From Cervus elaphus (taxonomy: Eukaryota; Chordata; Mammalia; Artiodactyla; Cervidae), in NCBI RefSeq assembly GCF_910594005.1, contig NC_057847.1, positions 23,906,001-23,970,000 on the forward strand: a stretch of 64,000 nucleotides of DNA, read 5' to 3'. Positions 23,507 through 34,904 of this stretch are shown here, in pieces. The position numbers were made by a program, and so were the translations under genes. How positions within the stretch are numbered: position 1 is the first letter of the stretch; each line of letters begins with the position of its first letter. Below the pieces are notes generated by a model. The model was not told where the DNA came from and searched no databases. It worked only from the letters and a program-made list of their open reading frames with translations.

Positions 23507-23574
23507 TGTATTTATATCAGTTCAGTTCAGTCTCTCAGTCATGTCTGACTCTTTGCGACCCCATGTATTTATAT
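23507..23574 (-). mobile_element. 46-bp BovB stub with perfect target-site duplication
   Basis: The insert 23518-23563 is just the terminal BovB bases in antisense (cagttcagttcagtctctc...gaccccat). It is bracketed by a perfect 11-bp duplication, tgtatttatat (23507-23517 and 23564-23574). It is an extreme 5' truncation, since most BovB copies extend over hundreds of bases. Confidence 0.9.
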
Positions 23575-24912
23575 ATCCCACTTTAAATCATGTCTGCCTG
23601 CAACCTTCTACTTCTCAGGCTAACCCAATAGGGTGATTGTCCCAGGGAGGAGACATTTCCAAGTACCATGGGCCGGAGGGGTGTAGTCAGAAAAAAAGAG
23701 GCTGTGGATTAACTTCAAGCCTCAGAACCACCTTTTTATTTAATGAGACATTGATCTTGACAGCCAGACTTGGATGAAGGAGATGGGGTGTCTAAATGCT
23801 CTTATTAAAATGTCAAAAGTGTGGCCTTGCCAAATAGACCATAGTTTTATATGAGGAAGGTTCCCACCCCACAGGAAGAGGAGGGGAAGCTTGTTGGATG
23901 TGGAGGGGAGACGGAAGGAGCAAGAGCTTTGGCCCTACCTCATATGTGAACTCCTGGGGGGGATTTGGCTCATGCCAAACCAGAGGCTACTTCATCAATA
24001 GACTCTGGAGTACAGCACAGTTTGTGAGAGGGGGCTTTCCCGAGTCATCCTGGAGTCCATGTGGCTTGACTAAGACCAGGAGTTCCTTCGTGTCCCTGAG
24101 GTCAAACACAGATGGTAGCAGCTGAGACCTAGCCTGGGGGCCCACCAGGCGAAACACAAAACAGAAGGACTAGCCCCCGGCACAGATTCAAGGGGCCTGC
24201 AGCACCTGCATCAAGGCGAAGGACTCAAGTTCCTAGTGGAGACCTCTAGCCTTACCCACACAGACCAGAGGCTAATCCAGCCATGGGTCTCAACCTCAGC
24301 TACTTGCCAACACTCACTATGAGCTGGTTCCACCCAGTGGTTGCCTTCACAGGAAGCCAACTAAACAATTTTACAACAGGGACAGATAAGGATCCCAAGG
24401 GAATCTCTCCAAGATTCCAGGACCCCCATCTCCTTCTACCTCCAGTCATATGCCCAGATCCCTCTAAAAGAAGGAGGGTCAAGGCAGGTCTGAGCAGAGC
24501 CTGTTTTATCTAAAGCATCTGAGCACCCAAAAAGACTGTTTAAATGATTTCACCAGACTAAATTTATCAGCTAGCAAAAATCTAGCTTTTAACTTTTTTT
24601 TTCCTGCTACCAGGACACAAACTGGGGATCCATGAGGAAGATCAAACTAGCCTTAAGCCCCAAACAAAAACCTACATATTTTGCATATCTGAGTGTATTA
24701 TGAGACAACTTGTAACCCTACTATATAGCTATGTAGACAAAGATTAAAAGGAAACATCCAACATGAAATTTTTTTCAAATTTTTTACGTTATTTTTAAAA
24801 GGAACATCTTGCCTAGTCCCTGTCTCTAAAGAAGGTTCTACAGCTGCTGCGTAATTGCATATTTACAATAAGACTAAGTTTTTAAAAGTAAACATCTTTC
24901 CAGCCAAGGCCT
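23575..24912. other. Unassigned DNA
   Basis: No gene or named repeat was seen. The frame at 23898-24125 (75 codons) and the opposed frames at 24283-24513 lack recognisable motifs. GC content is moderately higher at 23,880-24,480. Confidence 0.5.
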
Positions 24913-24921
24913 GGTTCCCAT

Positions 24922-25145
24922 GTGCATGCGTGCATGCTAAGTTGCTTCAGTCATGTCCAACTCTGCAATCCCATGGACTGTGGCCCACCAGGCTCCTCTG
25001 TCCATGGTATTCTCCAGGCAAGAACACTGGAGTGTGTTTCCATGGCCCCTCCAGGGGATCTTCCTGACCCAGGGATCGAAACCAAGTCTCCTGCGGCTCC
25101 TGCACTGCAGACAGATTCTTTACCACTGAGCCATCAAGGAAGCCC
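24922..25145 (-). mobile_element. Bov-tA SINE, antisense
   Basis: A full-length element in reverse: a tail rich in gcatgc, the body, then the tRNA head at the right end (agattctttaccactgagccatcaaggaagccc). A possible target-site duplication is ggttcccat (24913-24921) versus agttcctat (25146-25154), 7 of 9 identical. Confidence 0.92.
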
Positions 25146-25154
25146 AGTTCCTAT

Positions 25155-25979
25155 ATAAATCTTTAATAAAGTTAAAGATGCAGAAAACCTCTCCTTTTTT
25201 TTTTTTTTTTTTAGTCCTCAATTCATCCTGCTTTCTGGGATAGATAACCAAGAGTAAAAATAGGAAACAGAAATAGAAATGGCTCAGAAAAATCTTTACA
25301 TTTTCATTCTGTTCATCGGTTGATAATCTGCAGATTTCGTGTGTGAAAAGCAGCCGTTCTCAGCTCTGCAGCATCAAACATGCTCCCAAGAGCTGGTGGG
25401 GCAGCCACCACCCAGGTCCCCCTACATCTGTGACCACTTGTCCCTTCACACACTTTCCAGAGCTCACGTGGTATCTCCAAAAGTAATTCAAACTTAATGT
25501 GAAAGAACTGTCTGTGTGTTTCTGCTTATTTTCTTCTCTCTTACTCAGAAGGGAGGCCAGCCGGCCCTTGCATGTTGCTTGAAAACAGGATCAGTCCCAT
25601 GCCTGGGAGTACCCAGAACATGTGGCTGGAAGGGTGCGATGACAAGCAGCCCTCCTCCCTGGGAACATCTGTTCTATCTGTGCCAGGAATCCTAACATCA
25701 AGGATTCATTCCACTGGTCTTCAGGACGCCTCTGCTCTCCAGAATTGCCTTTAAAAAGCGTCCAGCAACTGGCAGAAGTAACACCTTTAATATCTGTCAG
25801 CTACCACTCATCCAGGACTGATCAACCAGATATGTGATCAAGCAGCAAAGCCCTGACAGAAGCCAGGGTAAGGACTTGAAGAGATACAGAATCATCCAGT
25901 TGGTGGGGAAGAGTAGGAAAAGGAATCTATGGCTGATTATATCACTCTCGGGAAGTCATTACAAGAGCAACAGTCACCA
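25155..25979. other. Unassigned DNA
   Basis: A T run at 25195-25212 lies near the Bov-tA. The remainder has no recognised feature. The 60-codon frame at 25572-25754 is not convincing. Confidence 0.5.
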
Positions 25980-26160
25980 TTTTAAGTGATCGCTCTGTAC
26001 CTGGTACTTTACTACCATACCTCATTTAATTTTCATAGCAATGCTTTGAGGTAAATATTATCTCCAGTTTTCAGAAGGTTAAAATAATGCTCAGAGAGGT
26101 AAAGTAAGTTGTTCAAAGCCATGCAAGTTGTAGACACAGTGAGCTGGACCCACCTCTATT
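25980..26160 (-). mobile_element. MIR SINE relic, antisense
   Basis: 'ctctgtacctggtactttactacc', 'ctcatttaattttcatagcaatgctttgaggtaaatattat' and 'gctcagagaggtaaagtaagttg' follow antisense MIR over nearly the full core. Confidence 0.65.
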
Positions 26161-26200
26161 CTGAGTGTGTGTGTGGTGGGAGGTGGGGGTGGGGGACAGG
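26161..26200. repeat. (gt)n and G-rich low-complexity patch
   Basis: A short gtgtgtgtgt stretch leads into gggaggtgggggtggggg. It has three strong G runs, one short of a canonical quadruplex. Confidence 0.6.
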
Positions 26201-26371
26201 TTCACAGACACTACTGTTAGAGGATAATTTGAAAGTACTGGTTAAAAGCACAAAATATAATAACTCTGGTACTTCTTTCTGAATTTTAGTAAGTTATCTT
26301 GAGAAATAAGACATAGATACGTACAAAGATTTAGCTAGAAGGTTTAGCATGAAACAAAGTAATCTAATATT

Positions 26372-26391
26372 CCATCTGAATATTCAGATGG
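26372..26391. repeat. Perfect 20-bp palindrome at the BovB 5' junction
   Basis: ccatctgaatattcagatgg equals its own reverse complement. The same 10-mer ccatctgaat recurs inside the element at 26402-26411. The inverted copy at the junction therefore looks derived from the element's own sequence. Confidence 0.9.
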
Positions 26392-28185
26392 AAAGATATA
26401 CCCATCTGAATGCAGAGTTCCAAAAAATAGCAAGGAGAAATAAGAAAGCCTTCCTAAGTGATCAATGCAAAGAAATAGAGGAAAATAATAGAATGGGAAA
26501 GACTAGAGATCTCTTCAAGGAAATTAGAGATACTAAGGGAACATTCCATGCAAGATGGGCTCAATAAAGGACAGAAATGGTATGGACCTAACAGAAGCAG
26601 AAGATATTAAGAAGAGGTGGCAAGACTGCACAGAAAAACTATACAAAAAAGATCTTCACGACCCAGATAATCACGATGGTGTGATCACTCACCTAGAGCC
26701 AGACATCCTGGAATGTAAAGTCAAGTGGGCCTTAGGAAGCATCACTATGAACAAAGCTAGTGGAGGTGGAATTCCAGTTGAGCTATTTCAAATCCTGAAA
26801 GATGATGCTATTAAAGTGCTGCACTCAATATGCCAGGAAATTTGGAAAACTCAGCAGTGGCCACAGGACTGGAAAAGGTCAGTTTTCATTCCAATCCCAA
26901 AGAAAGGCAATGCCAAAGAATTTTCAAATTACCACACAGTTGCACTCATTTCACACACCAGCAAAGTAATGCTCAAAATTCTTCAAGTTAGGCTTCAACC
27001 GTGAACTTCCAGATGTTCAAGCTGGTTTTAGAAAAGGCAGAGGAACCAGAGATCAAATTGCCAACATTCGTTGGATCATAGAAAAAACAAGAGAGTTCCA
27101 GAAAAACATCTGTTTTATTGACTAGGCCAAAGCCTTTGACTGTGTGAACCACAATAAACTGTGGAAAATTCTTCAAGAGATGAGAATACCAGGCCACCTT
27201 ACCTGCCTCCTGAGAAATCCGTATGCAGGTCAAGAAGCAACAGTCAGAACCAGACATGGAACAACAGACTGGTTCCAAATTGGGAAAGGAGTACGTCAAG
27301 GCTGTATATTGTCACCCTGCTTATTTAACTTATATGCAGAGTATGTCATGTGAAACGCTGGGCTGGATGAAGCACAAGCTGGAATCAAGATTGCCAGGAG
27401 AAATATCAATAACCTCAGATGACACCACCCTTAAGGCAGAAAGCAAAGAGGAACTAAAGAGCCTCTTGATGAAAGTGAAAGAGAAGAGTGAAAAAGTTGG
27501 CTTAAAACTCAACACTCAGAAAACTAAGATCATGGTATCTGGTCCCATCACTTCATGCCAAATAGATGAGGAAACAATGGAAACAGTGAGAGACTTTATT
27601 TTCTTGGGTTCCAAAATCACTGTAGATGGTGACTGTAGCCATAAAATTAAAAGATGCTTGCTCCTTGGAAGAAAAGCTATGACCAACCTAGACAGCATAT
27701 TAGAAAGCAGAGACATTACTTTGCCAACAAAGGTTCGCATAGCCAAAGATATGGTTTTTCCAGTAGTCATGTATGGATGTGAGAGTTGGACCATAAAGAA
27801 AAGTGAGTACTGAAGAATTGATGCTTTTGAACTGTGGTGTTGGAGAAGACTCTTGAGAGACTCTTGGACAGCAAGGAGACCAGTCAATCTTAAAGGAAAT
27901 CAGTCCTGAATAATCATTGGAAGGACTGATGCTGAAGCTGAAGCTCCAATACTTTGGCCACCTGATGCAAAGAGCCAACTCATCAGGAAAGACCCTGATG
28001 TTGGGAAAGATTGAAGGCAGGAGGAGAAGGGGACAACAAAGGATGAGATGGTTGGATGGCACCACTGACTCAATAGACATGAGTATAAGCAAGCTCCAGG
28101 AGTTGGTGATGGACAGAGAAGCCTGGCATGCTGCAGTCCATGGGGTCGAAATAATCAGACACGACTGAGCCACTGAACTGAACTG
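26373..28185 (+). mobile_element. BovB (RTE-clade) LINE, 5'-truncated, with target-site duplication
   Basis: About 1.8 kb of BovB ending in the diagnostic tail cactgaactgaactgaa, with no poly-A. A perfect 12-bp target-site duplication, aatctaatattc, flanks it (26361-26372 and 28186-28197). Recognisable element sequence starts near 26389 and the preceding bases form a palindromic filler. BovB encodes the endonuclease and reverse transcriptase that also mobilise Bov-tA SINEs. Only part of ORF2 is present here, and the endonuclease is lost by truncation. Confidence 0.96.
26389..28168 (+). pseudogene. BovB ORF2 (reverse transcriptase) remnant, broken
   Basis: The coding text corresponds to the ORF2 segment between the endonuclease and the C-terminus. 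It is spread over at least three registers: 26349-26567, 26555-27004, 27144-27353, 27223-27813 and 27917-28168. Conserved blocks are visible (an RT finger/palm segment near 26,760-26,980; AKAFD at about 27126-27140; VRQGCILSPCLFNLY near 27,290-27,340). Breaks include a ~12-base loss near 27000, a loss plus in-frame stop near 27112-27125, an 8-base deletion at about 27420 that removes the first half of the catalytic YADD box, and a stop at 27810-27815. It is non-functional. Confidence 0.93.
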
Positions 28186-28324
28186 AATCTAATATTCAAC
28201 ACTGGGGAGTTACATTTGAAACACGTATGCTATTTCCATAGATAAAATTGTTCTACAACCATAAAATGATGCACAAGGAAATGGAATGAACCTAAAGAGT
28301 TCCCAGTATGCTGCTAAGTTTGTT

Positions 28325-28785
28325 TGTTTGTTTTAAGCATGTTTTCTGGTTACTATTGCTATATAACAAAGTACCCAACTACTCCATTTGGTTTTTCTCA
28401 AAAACGTGCAGGTCAGAAATCTGAGACAGTCTCAGTAGGGTAGTTTTCATCCTCTTGAGTAACTGCAATAGGATGAAAGCTTGATCATCTAAGACTGATT
28501 ATCCAAGATGGCTGCCGGCTGGGCAATGAGCCTGGACTGTCGGCTGCAGTGTCTACCCACGGCCTCTTCATGTGGCTTGAGCGCCCTTGCAGCATGGGAG
28601 CTTCAGGCAGCTGAAGGTCTTGCATGATGGTTCAGGGCTCCAGCACAACTGTTAGGAAGAACAAGGCAATAGAAGCAGAATCTCCTTTTTTGACCTGGCC
28701 TTGGAAGCCATCCAGAGTCACTTCAGTCACATTCTATTCATTATAAATGAGTCACAAGCCTGCTCAGGTGGATTAACAATGAAAG
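28325..28785 (-). mobile_element. LTR-like or other ancient repeat, antisense (tentative)
   Basis: The plus strand contains 'ggttactattgctatataacaaagtaccc', 'aggtcagaaatctgag', 'atccaagatggctg' and 'cacattctattcattataaatgagtcacaagcctg'. These are successive landmarks of an ancient mammalian repeat. The class is uncertain (I favour LTR). No coding capacity. Confidence 0.4.
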
Positions 28786-28863
28786 GAGTATCAAAAAGTT
28801 TACAACCTTTTTTTTTTTTTTTTCAAGTTTCTGACAGAACTTAGTCAAAATGATATTTTATTA

Positions 28864-29496
28864 TTGTTTTTTTTTTTTCTATTTTTTTTTTCCAGTGGGT
28901 TTTGTCATACATTGATATGAATCAGCCATGGATTTACATGTATTCCCAATCCCGATCCCCCCTCCCACCTCCCTCTCCACCCGATTCCTCTGGGTCTTCC
29001 CAGTGCACCAGGCCGGAGCACTTGTCTCAAGCATTCCACCTGGGCTGGTGATCTGTTTCACCATAGATAGTATACATGCTGTTCTTTTGAAATATCCCAC
29101 CCTCACATTCTCCCACAAAGTTCAAAAGTCTGTTCTGTATGTCTGTGTCTCTTTTTCTGTTTTGCATATAGGGTTATCGTTATCACCTTTCTAAATTCCA
29201 TATATATGTGTTAGTATGCTGTAATGTTCTTTATCTTTCTGGCTTACTTCACTCTGTATAATGGGCTCCAGTTTCATCCATCTCATTAGGACTGGTTCAA
29301 ATGAATTCTTTTTAATGGCTGAGTAATATTCCATGGTGTATATGTACCACAGCTTCCTTATCCATTCATCTGCTGATGGGCATCTAGGTTGCTTCCATGT
29401 CCTGGCTATTATAAACAGTGCTGCGATGAACATTGGGGTGCACGTGTCTCTTTCAGATCTGGTTTCCTCAGTGTGTATGCCCAGAAGTGGGATTGC
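28864..29496 (-). mobile_element. Ruminant L1, antisense, 5'-truncated
   Basis: A T-rich start on the plus strand (the L1 poly-A tail), then the 3' UTR in reverse (gtcatacattgatatgaatcagccatgg...ctcccacctccc) and the end of ORF2. The flanks caaaatgatattttatta (28846-28863) and caaaactgcattttatta (29497-29514) match at 14 of 18 positions and look like an aged target-site duplication. It is about 0.63 kb of a ~6-8 kb element. Confidence 0.93.
29191..29496 (-). pseudogene. L1 ORF2 C-terminal remnant
   Basis: An uninterrupted ~100-codon frame ends at the natural ORF2 stop (…HIYGI). It includes the conserved PLLGIHTEETRSERDTCTPM and WIRKLWYIYTMEYYSAIKK blocks of L1 ORF2. The apparent start lies at the insertion edge and is not the gene's start. 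There is no enzymatic domain. Confidence 0.9.
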
Positions 29497-29514
29497 CAAA
29501 ACTGCATTTTATTA

Positions 29515-30779
29515 AAGGATCTCTTATACAGTTGCATTTTCATTTTGACATGTAGCTAGGGGGGAAAAAAGATTATAAGATTAAAAAATATTGAGAGTGA
29601 TTTCCTCAGGAATTTAAATGAGCTTTATTTTCATTTTTTTACCTGAATTTTGATAGAGAATTTCTATTAATGTGATCAGAGACAAATTGAAAGTAATTTT
29701 TGAGGTTTGAAATGAACACTTTAATCTCCGTATTCTCCACTAGTTAGGAACTTTTCCCCACATATCCATCTTTTGAAACCACCACAGAGCAATCTATCAC
29801 ACATAAAACCCTCAGGTACACATAACATGTGAATTCATACTTGTTTTCTATCACTTTCATGTAATAAATCTATTCAGTGTGTTAAACAACCAGGTTACCT
29901 GCCATGCCTGGCAATCCATAATGAGGCTGGGAACACTATCTGTGCAGGACACCATGGAGTAAATGATCACTGCCCTGATTTTCTTATGCAACACCTTCAA
30001 AGAGGGTCAGTCACAAAAGCTTCAGCCACTCTCTCCTGACAATGGGAAATTTGGGGCTAGCTTCAGCATTTTTTCTCATAGAAAGTAAAATGAGATCTCA
30101 GATCAATCGGTAACAACGGCTTTTGAAAATGTCACTCTGGGAAGACAAGAAAAAAAAAGATCAGCTCAATTAGCCAAGTCCATCAGAAATTATAAATATG
30201 TCCTTTCAATCACATGGATAGAGCATGATTGGGATGAGCCATTCATTTAGGCTACCTTCAATGCCAGGACCAACGGCTGCAGACAGAACAAACAGATGTC
30301 TTTCACTTAGTGAGTGGAGGCATGTACTAGACCAAAATATTCACACAAGTCTCAGAGGTTAGACCATATTAATGACCCTCTCTTTTTCTTTCCTCCTCCC
30401 CTGAAAACTCTATTAAAAAACTAAGGTCACCAGCTGTTGCGTGCCATCAAAAACTAAAGAATTTATGGCAAGAGTCCGATTTAATTACAGCTCATGAAAC
30501 TGATCCTATGGTATTGCAGACCTTATATATAAATATTATTTATATCCCCAACTTTTAGGAAAGCAAGGTCTATTTCACAACCTTGCCAAAGGTCAGGGAA
30601 CTGCCCCTGATGTTAAACATAAAAGGTGTTGTATAACATAGCTAAACAGATTACAGGCTGGTTTGCAGACATGGTTTTCTTCTCCACACAACTATAGCTC
30701 TCCTTCTCTGACAATGGAGAAAGAGCTCCATTCATGACACATCTCCTTACAGCCAAGAGTACCTGTCTGAAGAGTGTGT
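29515..30779. other. Unassigned AT-rich DNA
   Basis: No gene or recognised repeat was seen, and no open frame of note. Confidence 0.55.
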
Positions 30780-30865
30780 ATTTAATTCAAAGGGCCACAG
30801 GGAGCTATTGAGGGCTTACCAAGAAGGGAATGACGTGATCTAAACTATACCTTTGGGGGATTAAA
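30780..30865 (-). mobile_element. L2 fragment, antisense
   Basis: 'gccacagggagctattgagggcttaccaagaagggaatgacgtgatct' resembles the internal L2 phrase 'gggaagccattggagggttttgagcaggggagtgacatgatct'. It is short, hence the low confidence. Confidence 0.45.
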
Positions 30866-31250
30866 GCTGAAATTAGTAAAATAAAAAACAAACCTACATA
30901 AATTTGAAAACTGGGTGTTCGAAAAGACGATTAGAATAGATAGACTCTTCCTATGCTTAATTAAGGGAAAAGAGCAAAATAGTAAAATTAGGAGTGTGAA
31001 AAAGGGATATAAGTTCAAGTTCTTAAGGAGTCATAAAGAGCTTTAATGAAATATTATATAAAACTTACAGTGACACATTGAAAGCCTAAAAATAGGTGAT
31101 TTTCTGGAAAATGTGATATTTCCTAGTCAATTTAAGAAGTAGTAAATGTGAATAGACTATGTACACAGAGAGGTAATGACTGGCCCCATATTAGATGAAT
31201 TCAAGAGATACTTTTGGATTGGAAACTGTAGGGAATAAGAAAGAGGTATA

Positions 31251-31439
31251 TGTGTGCTCAATCACGTCCACCTCTTTGTAACCACATGGACCCACCAGGC
31301 TCCTCTGTCCATGGAATTCTCCAGGCAAGAATACTGGAGTTGGTTGCCATTTCCTTCTCCAGGGGATCTTCCCAACCCAGGAATGAAACTCATATTGATT
31401 TCAGGTGGATTCTTTAACAGTGAGCCACCTGGGAAGCCC
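31251..31439 (-). mobile_element. Bov-tA SINE, antisense
   Basis: In reverse: a shortened tail, the body with 'ggcaaccaactccagtattcttgcctgg', a damaged B-box region and a tRNA head ending gggcttcccaggtggctcactg. A likely target-site duplication is agaaagaggtata (31238-31250) versus agaaataggtgga (31440-31452), 10 of 13 identical. Confidence 0.93.
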
Positions 31440-33165
31440 AGAAATAGGTGGATGAAGGTAATTCATACTAACCTGGCCTAACTGAATGAAAAGACTGACT
31501 TCATGCACAGTGAAGCCAGGAGGAGAAGCTGGATTTAGGAAAAAGATAATGAATCACCTTGGAAACATCATAAGGTATAGCCAAATGATGATGTAAATAC
31601 AAGTGACAAAATACGGTAGTGACCAAGTGCATACACTCACAGACTAATCAGTGTGATGCACTGGTGCACTGGTATGCAAGAAAAAAATAGGTTATATCTC
31701 ATCATTTCTTAACTCTTAGATGTTTATGTCATTTTATTGTGTATTATGTATTAGTACTGTTGTACAAATATACAGAGTGTATGTTTAGCATGGTAGATAC
31801 TCAAAAAAAATTTTTTGGAATATGGATAAGCAGTCAAAAACATTTAGAGGGATATCCAGACAGTAGACTATTACTCAGCAACAAAAAGCCTAGAATACAA
31901 AGAGTCCCAATTAGAGCACAGCAGAAGGCTGCTTTTCTTCAAAAAGATGCCATTTATGCCTATTGTGTTTGACCTACTGAAAAGAGATTTGTGCAATTTC
32001 AGGAAAGATGGGTTGAATTCAGTGATAAATACATAGATACAACAATAAATTTTAAGACAATTATAAACTTCAGGATACACAAAATCTTGCATGAGACAGA
32101 AAAGTTATTAAAAGTACATGGCTCAGTGCATGAATAGCATTGACACAGTCATAATTATTTAAATACAATGCAAATGTTGACATAAATAAAATTATCATAT
32201 AACTACATTGATGAGTGAGGACACAGGAAGGGTATGTATGTTACAGGAGGAAGGTAAAAGAGAGTATCACTTCATTTCCCAAGTGAGAAGTCAATGTGCT
32301 AGATAGTGTCTGACATGGAAAAATACAAATAGGTACTTTCTACATAAGTATGAAGTAAGAAGGTAAATCCCAAGAAGAAGGAAACATTATGCTTGACCTC
32401 AAATAGAAGAGAGACTCAAGGGAGAGAAAGATATACAAAACATACTTGTCATGAATACAAGACCCAGAGGACAGAGAAACAAACACCGCCTAAGGAAAGC
32501 CTTCACAGAGAAATGGGGGTAAGTGACTGGGAACCCCATTATCCATCCTTCTCTTCCTTTATGTAACAGAACCTACTCTCTGTACCTATCTCCACTTTGG
32601 GTTGTGACTGAGCACAGAGTCACTAGAGATTCCATTTCCAGCTTCCCTTTCTTCTGATTACCACTATGTTACTAAATTCTGAAGGGGGCAGATGTGATAT
32701 TTGCAACTTCTAAATTATAACCTCAAAATAAGCTTATTCTCTATTGCCTATTTTAGCCCTTCCTGTGGGCTGAAATGCAGATGTTAGTAGCCTGTTTAGA
32801 CTCTATGGAAAAGGACAAAACCTTAAAGGATGGCAGAGCAATAAAGTAGAAAATACCTAGGCCCCAAGTGACTGAAAGGAAGAGTACACCCTACCCCCAG
32901 TGTGTCCAGCAGCTCAGACTTTTACATGAAATAGAAATAAACCTCCCCCCCTTTTCAAGTCACTATTAAATGATCTCGATTAAAAGATCCAAGCCAATAT
33001 CCTAAGTAACTTAAGGAACCCTGTCTGGAGGAAGTTCACAGTCAGGTGCAACAGGGGGAGAGGCCAGGGGCCAGGAATAATGAATGGGGCTGGAGTGGGG
33101 AAGCCAAAGGAGGAGAAAGGAAGCTGGACTCAATGATGGAAGCCATGTAACAGAGTTTTCACTTT

Positions 33166-33240
33166 ATAATAATAATAATAATTATTATTATATATTTATT
33201 ATATTATATATATTTTATATATATTATTATTATATAATAA
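33166..33240. repeat. AT-only microsatellite with palindromic core
   Basis: (taa)n, (tta)n and (ta)n runs follow each other. The part around ataataataattattattat is self-complementary for about 20 bp, so hairpins or cruciforms are possible. Confidence 0.85.
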
Positions 33241-34400
33241 ATTGGAAACTATCAAATTTTCCTTCACACCAATAGTGCAAACTGTCACTAAAACGATCTT
33301 GTGATTATCTGAAAATAACCTATAAACTCATGCATTTTTTAAAACCACATACAAATAGGTTTCATGCAGACTGTAGACAACTAATTGCATATAATAATTG
33401 CTGTCTCAAAGAATATCCTCGCTAAAACTAGTAGTTTTTCTATTATATCCAAAGGTCTTCCTCCATTCAAATTATTCCTTGAGAGTATTGGAAAATAAAT
33501 GTTTTATTTCATGTATAATGTAGGCATTTCTAGTGATAAAATTATCTTCCCAGTATTAAAAAACTCATGAAAATGTTAATATTCTTCCTTTATTAAGCAA
33601 TGTTTCTAAATATTCTCTAATATTGAGTAGAAAGTTTAACTAAGACTACTAAATTGATTGGAAAGCTATAAATATTTTAAAATGTGCTAGTGGAAAGATT
33701 AGCTGGATATCTGTTTGGAAAAAGAAATTAAATCCACTTTACATGTGATAAAAACAATATAAAAGTAAAGATAAAAAGATCACAATTCTCATTCCAATAG
33801 GAGTCAAAGGAACTTTATAGCAATTGAAAGACATATTGACAAGGTAAATGAGATCAACTAAAGGAAAAATGAAAAATGTATCCAAAGTAAGAAGAAAAAA
33901 GAAGAAATGTAAAATGTTATTTGCATTACATATGAATAAAATATTTAATTTCTTAAGTGAATATCAATCCATAATGTTTTCTACTTTTTACTAGGCAAAT
34001 TTACAAAAAGGTAAGGAACTGATGAGAAAATGCCAGAGTCAATGTTTAAAATATCATATTTCCTAATATTAAAAATGAAAATTGAAACAACTGTGACCTA
34101 GTTCCTGCTATTATATTAGCAAAAAATTAACTACATGTACCCTCATGCCAGTAGCATTGTACATTAATTAGTCTTTTATAAGAACCCTATAATAGATCTA
34201 TCTTTTGACATATTAACTTTGAGTAACGTGCTCAAGAAAATATTTAAAAGAAAAAACTACTTGTACAAAACTGTTCTAACAATTTCATTCATATGAGTTT
34301 TGTTAAAGATACCAAATTAGGAAATGGATAAATCAATTTTGGTGTAATGTTACTGCTATCATAGTTTTTATAGTTATTAAATAATAATGGTAAAATATAT

Positions 34401-34467
34401 GCAAAAATGTCTGTGAGACCCAAATGTAAAATTGCAGGCAAAAATGTTTGTGAGACCCAAAAATGTT
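34401..34467. repeat. 37-bp tandem duplication
   Basis: gcaaaaatgtctgtgagacc (from 34401) recurs as gcaaaaatgtttgtgagacc (from 34438) with a period of 37. The second unit is partial and then diverges. Confidence 0.85.
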
Positions 34468-34704
34468 ACGTAGAACATAAATTATTCTGTTTATCAATTA
34501 TGTAAAAGTTTAGGTCACTCTACTAAAAAGTATCAATAGAAGGCATATACGTAGTTATCTGGAGTCTAACATTAAATGATTATCCTTTTCCTGTAAAATG
34601 TTGAAGTGTGCAATAAAAAAATAAAAGATTACTTGGTAATGTAAAAATAAAAACCCTTCTATCAGCTTGTAATTACCTTGAACCCCAGAGTAGTAATTAT
34701 TACA

Positions 34705-34904
34705 AGTACTACTTACTGTCTAATATGTGCCAGCAATTCCACTAGGCTCCTTAAATACAGAATCTTGTTTAAGCATCATATCACCCCTGCAAACTGGAAG
34801 TTATCATCCCCATTTTACAGATGATACCTTGAGGCTCAGAGGCATTAAATAATTCACCAAATATCACTCAAGTAGAACATGGTAGAGCCTCAATTAGAAT
34901 CTAG
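34705..34904 (-). mobile_element. MIR SINE relic, antisense
   Basis: 'actacttactgtctaatatgtgccagcaattcc', 'ttatcatccccattttacagatgata' and 'cttgaggctcagaggcattaaataattcacc' follow reverse-complement MIR over most of its length. This is one of the best preserved MIRs in the window. Confidence 0.7.

Larger units (their letters stand above)
31453..34704. other. Long unassigned AT-rich stretch
   Basis: About 3.2 kb without recognised genes or interspersed repeats apart from the AT-rich microsatellite (33166-33240) and the 37-bp tandem duplication (34401-34467). Very low GC, so stop codons are frequent in all frames. Confidence 0.55.

Noticed and set aside
27700..28173. 157-codon open frame on the minus strand
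   Set aside because: It is the antisense of the BovB ORF2 remnant. The sense strand carries the recognisable reverse-transcriptase text.
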